Below, piece after piece: positions 5,582 to 10,326 of a DNA stretch of 10,326 bases. This DNA comes from Dehalococcoidales bacterium. Lineage in GTDB: Bacteria > Chloroflexota > Dehalococcoidia > Dehalococcoidales > JAQTVP01. Within the stretch, counting starts at the first letter, position 1, and each line of letters opens with the position of its first letter. The DNA lies in the NCBI GenBank assembly GCA_028707015.1, contig JAQTVP010000044.1, positions 1 through 10,326 of the forward strand, read 5' to 3'. The translations under genes were made by a program, and so were the position numbers. The notes beneath the pieces were generated by a model that was not told the origin of the DNA, made no database searches, and was given only the letters and a program-made list of their open reading frames with translations.

Positions 5582-8490
5582 AAGAAGAAAAAGAAAAATT
5601 AACTTCAAATGAAGAAGGGAAACAAGCCGGAGAAGTTTCCAGGCGTGATTTTCTTGTCGGTGCCGGTACAGTAGTTGTCGGTACTGCCGTGGGTGCCGGC
5701 ATGCTTTCCGGTTGTAGCGGTGAGACAGTAACTACGACCGTAACTAGTACCAAAACAGTTCCAACAACAGTCACAACAACTGTTGGCGGCGCCGGAGCTA
5801 CTGTTACTGAAACCAAGACCGTAGGTGCAGGTGAAACTGTAACTATGACCAAAACAGTAACAACAGACAGCGGCAGTGGAGGTATTACTCCAGCATTGGA
5901 ACCTGAAGAAACAGTTATCAAATGTCAAAGCCCTATCAATTGCACTGAAGTTAAGAATGGTAAAATCGTGAGGATCAGACCTCTACATTATGATTCTGAA
6001 TATCCGGATTTACAGCCATGGACTTATCAAGCACGTGGAAAAACCTTTACTGCATATATGAAATCTTCGTTATCCCCCCATTGGTCAAGTTATAAATGCC
6101 GTATTTACTCACCAAATAGAATTCTATACCCACTAAAAAGGGTGGATTGGGAGCCTGGTGGAGACCCGGCAAAAATTAATGCACAGAATAGGGGAAGGAG
6201 CAAGTTCAAGAGGATTTCTTGGGATGAAGCTACAACAACTATTGCAAGTGAAATAAAAAGAACTATAGATGCTTATGGTCCTTCGGGAATATGTTTCGCT
6301 GGAGCTCCACACGGTGAAACTAAAACTATTCATTCAGCACACAACGTTGGTGCCGCCTTTCTGCATTACTGGCTAATGAATACTTACGGCGAAACATTCA
6401 CGGAAGTGATTGATACTCCGGTTAGCTGGGAAGGTTCAGCATGGGGAGCAAAACACTTTTGGGGACATGAATCCGGTTTAGGAGAGGAAAAACCTAGCAA
6501 TACTCTTGTTGATGTTTCCGAAAACTGCGATGTGCTTCTAGTATGGGGTGAGGATAATGAATGTAATCAATGGCGCAGTAATATGCAATATGGACAATTT
6601 GCGTTATGGTTAAAAGAACTGGGTATTAGATTAATTTATATTAACCCGGATCTAAATAATGCTGCTGCCATTCATGCCAATAAATGGATACCAGTATTAC
6701 CTAATACTGACCCGGCATTACAGCTTGCTATTGCTTATACATGGATGAAGGAAGAGACCTACGACAGAGATTATATAGACACGCACTCAGTTGGTTTCGA
6801 CAAGTTCGAGGACTATGTTTTAGGCAGAGAAGATGGTATTGAAAAAACCCCCGCCTGGGCTGCACCCATATGTGGTGTTCCTGCATGGACAATTAAAGCC
6901 TTGGCAAGGGTATATGCCAATAATATTACCTCAGTAATGCATCGCCATGGCGGCGGTATGAAAACAGGATGTTACTCCCATGAGCCGATGAGATTGAATG
7001 CTTATCTACTGGCTATGCAGGGTTGGGGACAATCTGGAGTTCATCAGGTCAGCAATATAGATAATCCTCTTGCTTCAGGCGCCTCCCTAACTAGTGTTAC
7101 CACTACCGCCTATGAGGAAAGAGGCTTCCATTGCCAACTGCTTAGACAACAAGGAACTCCAATACCACCATATACTGACCGCAATATGATTATGAGATCA
7201 CGCTTCACCGAGGCTATTTTAAATCCGCCTATTGAATACTATGCTGGGTATATACGAATGCCGAGAGCCGATCAATTTGTTAAGGCTACTTATCCCAATG
7301 ATGGTTTTTCCAGAGTACACATGTTCTGGGGAGATGCTCCATGTATCTCTACCCAATGTTCTAATGGGGGTTGTGCCAGAAATGCCGTTTGGAACGACTC
7401 GTCAATGGAATTTGTACTGCTTCAACACCCATGGCTCGAGGATGCTTGTATGTTCTCTGACATCATTCTCCCTGTAAACACCAAATGGGAAGAATATGAT
7501 ATTTGTAGCTCGGCTGACTTCTGGAGGTGTCTTGCCATTGAAAAGAAGGCTATAGAAAGTATCGGTGAATCCAAGAGTGATTATGAAGTAGTCTGTGAAA
7601 TTGCTAGGAAACTCGATTACTATGATGAGTGGACATTGGGTCTTAGCGTAGATGACATGGTCAAGAAGGGTTTTGAAAACTCGAACTGGCAGGATAAGAT
7701 AAGCTGGGATGAGATTAATGAAAAGGGTTATCTTGTACAACCGCCAGCAGATGGTTGGGAATCAAGAACCACAGCATCTCTCAAATTCTATCAAAATCCA
7801 CAAGCTAATCCTTTACAGACACCATCCGGCCTTCTTGAGTTTGAATCAATTGGGCTAAAAGAGAATTTCCCCGACGACAAGGAAAGGCCACCGGTTGCCC
7901 ACTATGTTGCTGGCGGACCTGAAGAAGATGGCTGGACACATGATGAATCATTGTCTGGTCAGAGAGCTAAGGATTATCCGTTGTTATGTATGATCGGTAA
8001 CCCTCGATGGAGATATCATGCACAGTTGGATGATATTGCATGGTTGAGAGAAATCCCGACAGCGAAAGTCAAGGGTTATGATGGTTATTTGTATGAACCG
8101 ATCTGGCTTAACACCGCTGACGCTGCAGCTAGAGGAATACAAAATGGTGATATCTGCAAGGTTTACAACGACAGGGGTACCGTGTTAGCTGGTGCCTTAG
8201 TTAGTGAAAGAATGATGCCTGGCGTAGCAATGCTAAAACATGGAGCAAGACCTGATTGGATAATACCGGGTGTCCTTGACCGAGGAGGTAGCGGTGGTGG
8301 ACTTACTTCTCCAAAATGGACTTCCATAAATACACCGGGGCAATACTTAACTGGCTTCTTGATGGAAGTACAAAAAGTGTCCGGTGATGAGATGTATGGA
8401 TGGAGAAGAGATTACCCCGACGCATTTAATAGACCATATGACCCAGCTTCAGGATTACGATTTGACGCTTGGGTTGAAGGAGATGCATAA
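5578..8490 (+). CDS. Transhydroxylase-like molybdopterin oxidoreductase, large (catalytic) subunit
   Basis: Mo-bis-MGD enzyme of the DMSO reductase family, 970 residues. Its order of motifs matches, from memory, the alpha subunit of Pelobacter pyrogallol-phloroglucinol transhydroxylase: QARGKTFT (151-158), KRISWDEAT (211-219), AYGPS (232-236), SWEG from S283 (site of the Mo-ligand Ser), FSDIILPVN, GESKSDYEV, KGYLVQP, and the C-terminal dinucleotide-binding domain from about residue 800 with AAARGIQNGD and NDRG. Without about 105 N-terminal residues it has the transhydroxylase's length (about 875). The extension holds a twin-arginine motif S21-RRDFL, a hydrophobic stretch, a lipobox LSGC46 and a Thr/Val-rich linker (50-100), so it is predicted to be exported folded and lipid-anchored. 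Only C116, C122 and C174 lie near the usual Fe-S site, so that cluster is probably absent. The start is TTG with GGAG (5568-5571) six bases upstream. The substrate is unknown; family assignment is firm, transhydroxylase activity is not. Confidence 0.9.
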   Translation: MKEEKEKLTSNEEGKQAGEVSRRDFLVGAGTVVVGTAVGAGMLSGCSGETVTTTVTSTKTVPTTVTTTVGGAGATVTETKTVGAGETVTMTKTVTTDSGSGGITPALEPEETVIKCQSPINCTEVKNGKIVRIRPLHYDSEYPDLQPWTYQARGKTFTAYMKSSLSPHWSSYKCRIYSPNRILYPLKRVDWEPGGDPAKINAQNRGRSKFKRISWDEATTTIASEIKRTIDAYGPSGICFAGAPHGETKTIHSAHNVGAAFLHYWLMNTYGETFTEVIDTPVSWEGSAWGAKHFWGHESGLGEEKPSNTLVDVSENCDVLLVWGEDNECNQWRSNMQYGQFALWLKELGIRLIYINPDLNNAAAIHANKWIPVLPNTDPALQLAIAYTWMKEETYDRDYIDTHSVGFDKFEDYVLGREDGIEKTPAWAAPICGVPAWTIKALARVYANNITSVMHRHGGGMKTGCYSHEPMRLNAYLLAMQGWGQSGVHQVSNIDNPLASGASLTSVTTTAYEERGFHCQLLRQQGTPIPPYTDRNMIMRSRFTEAILNPPIEYYAGYIRMPRADQFVKATYPNDGFSRVHMFWGDAPCISTQCSNGGCARNAVWNDSSMEFVLLQHPWLEDACMFSDIILPVNTKWEEYDICSSADFWRCLAIEKKAIESIGESKSDYEVVCEIARKLDYYDEWTLGLSVDDMVKKGFENSNWQDKISWDEINEKGYLVQPPADGWESRTTASLKFYQNPQANPLQTPSGLLEFESIGLKENFPDDKERPPVAHYVAGGPEEDGWTHDESLSGQRAKDYPLLCMIGNPRWRYHAQLDDIAWLREIPTAKVKGYDGYLYEPIWLNTADAAARGIQNGDICKVYNDRGTVLAGALVSERMMPGVAMLKHGARPDWIIPGVLDRGGSGGGLTSPKWTSINTPGQYLTGFLMEVQKVSGDEMYGWRRDYPDAFNRPYDPASGLRFDAWVEGDA

Positions 8491-9294
8491 ATGAAAGTAT
8501 TTGTTCATGATGCTGCAAAGTGTTGCGGATGTTATCAATGCCAGATTTCTTGTAAGGATGAACACTGCTCGAATGATTGGACACCATACGCGAAACCACA
8601 ACCGCTGACAGGACAGTTCTGGGGAAAATTAAATGAATATGTTATTGGTACTGTCCCTAAAGTTAGAATGTACTATATCAGTCAACGCTGCAATCACTGC
8701 GATAATCCATCCTGTATTCCTGCATGTCCGGTTGAAGCAATTTACAAAAGAGATGACGGATTGGTTATCATAGATCCAGCAAAATGTACTGGTTGCAAAC
8801 TGTGTATAGATGCCTGCCAATATGAATCAATATACTATAATGAAGGACTGAATATCGCACAAAAATGTACCGGTTGTGCCCACATTTTGGATAGGGGATG
8901 GCCAATAACTGAACCACGATGCGTTGATGCCTGCCCCAACGAGTGTCTTATGTTTGGCGAGGAATCTGGATTTAGCACTCAAATTACGCAGGGCGAGGTT
9001 TTAAATCCTGAACTCGGTACTGAACCGAGACACTACTATCTGAATATCCCTAAGAAATTTATCGGCGGAACTGTTTATGATCCTGTTACTGAGGAGGTTG
9101 TCATTGGTGCAACCTGTACACTTTCAGGAGATAAAACAGCAACTGTTACTACTGATGATTTTGGTGATTTCTGGTTCGAGGGATTGGCAGCAGGTAGCTT
9201 TTCAGTTAAAATAGAATCCGGCGGTAAAGTAAAGACCATAGATAATATTAGTACTGAAAAGGATGTTAACTTGGGTGATATAGCACTGAGTTAG
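8491..9294 (+). CDS. Four-cluster ferredoxin subunit with Cna/transthyretin-like C-terminus
   Basis: Electron-transfer subunit of 267 residues, the partner of the preceding large subunit. Four Cys groups fit four [4Fe-4S] clusters: C11/C14/C17/C21, C67/C70/C75/C79, C99/C102/C105/C109, and C126/C129/C144/C148 with C152 nearby. After residue 185 comes a beta-rich domain (FIGGTVYDPVTEE..., TTDDFGDFWFEGL..., ending DVNLGDIAL) like the Cna-B/transthyretin-type module found at the end of the transhydroxylase beta subunit. This shared, unusual domain is the best evidence for the transhydroxylase-like assignment of the operon. The ATG directly follows the large-subunit TAA, with AAGGAG (8477-8482) eight bases upstream, so the two are translationally coupled. 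It has no signal peptide and would leave the cell bound to the Tat-carrying large subunit. Confidence 0.93.
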   Translation: MKVFVHDAAKCCGCYQCQISCKDEHCSNDWTPYAKPQPLTGQFWGKLNEYVIGTVPKVRMYYISQRCNHCDNPSCIPACPVEAIYKRDDGLVIIDPAKCTGCKLCIDACQYESIYYNEGLNIAQKCTGCAHILDRGWPITEPRCVDACPNECLMFGEESGFSTQITQGEVLNPELGTEPRHYYLNIPKKFIGGTVYDPVTEEVVIGATCTLSGDKTATVTTDDFGDFWFEGLAAGSFSVKIESGGKVKTIDNISTEKDVNLGDIALS

Positions 9295-9337
9295 TTTTTT
9301 CCTATTATCGGTATCTAAAATAGACAGGGTATTCATA

Positions 9338-9377
9338 ATGGGGTGAGGTTTTGTACTTATTTCCACCCTCACCCCAT
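9338..9377 (+). other. Stem-loop between small subunit and membrane protein genes
   Basis: ATGGGGTGAGG (9338-9348) pairs perfectly with CCTCACCCCAT (9367-9377) around an 18-nt loop. No T-run follows, so it is unlikely to be a strong terminator. It may be a processing or stability element that lowers expression of the membrane gene relative to the enzyme subunits. Confidence 0.6.
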
Positions 9378-9405
9378 AATAATCTGGAAAAAGAAGGGAA
9401 TTAAT

Positions 9406-9975
9406 ATGGGAAATACAAAGGTATGGCTATTTCGATTACTTATTATAGCCTGTGGTGGTTTACTCGTATTGTCATGGTTTTTACCCTGGTGGGCTATCGA
9501 TGTATATGAGATTGGTAAAAATGCTGTTGTAATTCGCCCATGGGGACTTGAGACCAACCTCAGGCCAGCTGATTATGAATTAATTAAATCAGGTGAAATG
9601 CCGGCATTTTTTGCGCCAGCAATGTGGACTTACTTAGGTCTATGTATACTGGGGCTTTTGGTAGCAGTTTTTATAAATAATAAGACCTTTAGACTAAAGA
9701 ACAAAGACTTTAATTTATCTGGATTTTTAATTGGCTTAATTGGTTTTTCCTATATAGTAGTAGTTATAACGGCAGTAATTGTCGCTGCTATACGGACAGG
9801 TGATTTTTGGGAAGTTAAGTTGATAGGTTATAGCTTTATTAGCTTAGGAGACCCTTATGTTTCTGGAGCTGAGGCAGGACTCAAAATTGGTTATTGGTTA
9901 GCATGTGCTGCTGGCCCACTTTTAATGATATTAGCCTTAATCCGTAGTAAAATTATCGGCAATAACCACAAGTAA
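9406..9975 (+). CDS. Four-helix membrane protein, possible anchor of the molybdoenzyme
   Basis: Hydrophobic protein of 189 residues that I cannot assign to a named family. Four membrane helices are predicted by eye at about 7-29, 70-91, 104-129 and 158-180. A polar loop (about 30-68) follows the first helix, whose end is rich in aromatics (SWFLPWWAIDVY). The only histidine is H188, the second-last residue, so it cannot bind b-type haem through paired histidines. It also differs in size from the eight-helix NrfD/DmsC anchors. The ATG at 9406 is chosen over an in-frame ATG at 9343 because GAAGGGA (9393-9399) precedes it and because the upstream stretch is the stem-loop. It lies 111 bases after the small subunit and before the terminator, so it is probably the third gene of the operon and a candidate membrane anchor or quinone contact. 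Confidence 0.8.
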   Translation: MGNTKVWLFRLLIIACGGLLVLSWFLPWWAIDVYEIGKNAVVIRPWGLETNLRPADYELIKSGEMPAFFAPAMWTYLGLCILGLLVAVFINNKTFRLKNKDFNLSGFLIGLIGFSYIVVVITAVIVAAIRTGDFWEVKLIGYSFISLGDPYVSGAEAGLKIGYWLACAAGPLLMILALIRSKIIGNNHK

Positions 9976-10003
9976 TTATGTGTTTTTGTCGCTAAATCGT
10001 AAG

Positions 10004-10048
10004 ATAATAAAGTGGGTTAGGCGTTAAACCACCCACTTTATTATTTTT
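10004..10048 (+). terminator. Rho-independent terminator of the molybdoenzyme operon
   Basis: ATAATAAAGTGGGT (10004-10017) pairs perfectly over 14 bp with ACCCACTTTATTAT (10031-10044), with a 13-nt loop, followed by TTTT. It lies 28 bases after the membrane protein stop, which is where the operon should end. Confidence 0.9.
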
Positions 10049-10063
10049 ACTGATTAAGTAAAA
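10045..10063. promoter_or_regulatory. Small dyad overlapping the terminator tail
   Basis: TTTTACT (10045-10051) and AGTAAAA (10057-10063) form a perfect 7-bp inverted repeat around GATTA. It lies 22 bases before the next start codon and could be an operator for that gene or merely extend the terminator structure. Only 37 bases separate the terminator from that start, so any separate promoter must overlap these elements. Confidence 0.3.
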
Positions 10064-10085
10064 CCATACAAATGGGGAAAATAAA

Positions 10086-10326
10086 ATGCATTATGATGCA
10101 GTTTTAATACATCCGCCGTCGATATACGACTTTCGTGAAAAAGTCATTTATGAAGGCCCTATAGCTTTAACCGTAAATGACAGTACGCGCCAGTTCATTA
10201 TCCCTTCAGTCGGCATACTGAGCATTGCCGATTACCTCGATCGGAACGGCTATAAAGTAATGGTTGATAACCTGGGCGAAAGGATGATTTCAGATAAAAG
10301 CTTCGACGTAGAAAAGCATATTGAAA
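10086..10326 (+). CDS. B12-binding radical SAM protein, N-terminal part
   Basis: The gene is cut by the right edge; 80 codons are visible. The protein begins MHYDAVLIHPPSIYDFREK and continues with PSVGILSIADYLDRNGYKV and a VDNLGERM segment. This matches the start of cobalamin-binding radical SAM proteins, where HPPS follows the first strand of the B12-binding Rossmann fold and a G(I/L)xxxAxYL helix precedes the second strand. The CxxxCxxC motif would lie beyond the window, so the radical SAM half is inferred. The ATG at 10086 has GGGG (10074-10077) eight bases upstream. It is separated from the molybdoenzyme operon by a strong terminator, so a shared role is not implied. Its codons look richer in G+C than those upstream (by eye). 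Confidence 0.75.
   Translation, partial: MHYDAVLIHPPSIYDFREKVIYEGPIALTVNDSTRQFIIPSVGILSIADYLDRNGYKVMVDNLGERMISDKSFDVEKHIE

Noticed and set aside
5550..5928. Minus-strand frames opposite the large-subunit N-terminus
   Set aside because: They are low-complexity Val/Thr/Ser or Cys/Ser peptides produced by the antisense of the Thr/Val linker; no ribosome site.
7232..7740. Alternative-frame open stretches inside the large-subunit gene, on both strands
   Set aside because: They overlap conserved family motifs of the large subunit and show no domain or ribosome site.
9343..9405. Upstream ATG start for the membrane protein
   Set aside because: The added residues would be encoded by the stem-loop and give a His/Pro-rich stretch before the first helix; ATG 9406 has a good ribosome site.

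Overview
The window looks like a low-GC (my estimate, high 30s percent), strictly anaerobic bacterium. I infer a Dehalococcoidia/Chloroflexota-like lineage from three things: a Tat-dependent molybdoenzyme with a lipobox and a long Thr/Val-rich linker, a type I-E repeat of the GTATTCCCC...GTACC kind, and a compact plus-strand layout. This is inference only; there is no rRNA or marker gene to confirm it, and an anaerobic Firmicute is the main alternative.

Layout. Bases 1-167 are the left flank, with no secure gene. Bases 168-501 are a small CRISPR array of six identical 28-nt type I-E-like repeats with 33-34 nt spacers. One spacer length further on (535-566) lies a single repeat of a different class, resembling the type I-C repeat with its GTGGATTGAA tail. 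No cas gene is visible. A two-component pair follows: an 1100-residue sensor kinase with a 14-blade extracytoplasmic propeller (720-4022) and an OmpR-family response regulator (4027-4707). After a 355-base AT-rich gap comes a stand-alone receiver domain that has lost its phospho-acceptor aspartate (5063-5449).

The centre of interest is 5578-9975, a three-gene molybdoenzyme operon. The large subunit resembles the alpha subunit of pyrogallol-phloroglucinol transhydroxylase but carries a Tat/lipoprotein signal. The small subunit is a four-cluster ferredoxin with the transthyretin/Cna-like C-terminal domain of the transhydroxylase beta subunit. The third gene encodes a four-helix membrane protein with almost no histidine. 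A strong stem-loop terminator (10004-10048) closes the operon. The last gene, cut by the window edge, is the start of a probable B12-binding radical SAM protein.

How it may work together (inference): the propeller kinase and its OmpR-type partner sense an external compound and control transcription, perhaps of the downstream operon, with the degenerate receiver as a non-phosphorylated accessory. The operon would make an exported, membrane-tethered molybdenum enzyme whose electrons pass through the four-cluster subunit to or from the membrane protein. Differences from the characterised transhydroxylase (export, possible loss of the active-site Asp beside the Mo-ligand Ser, a full set of Fe-S clusters) suggest a different substrate, possibly true redox chemistry.
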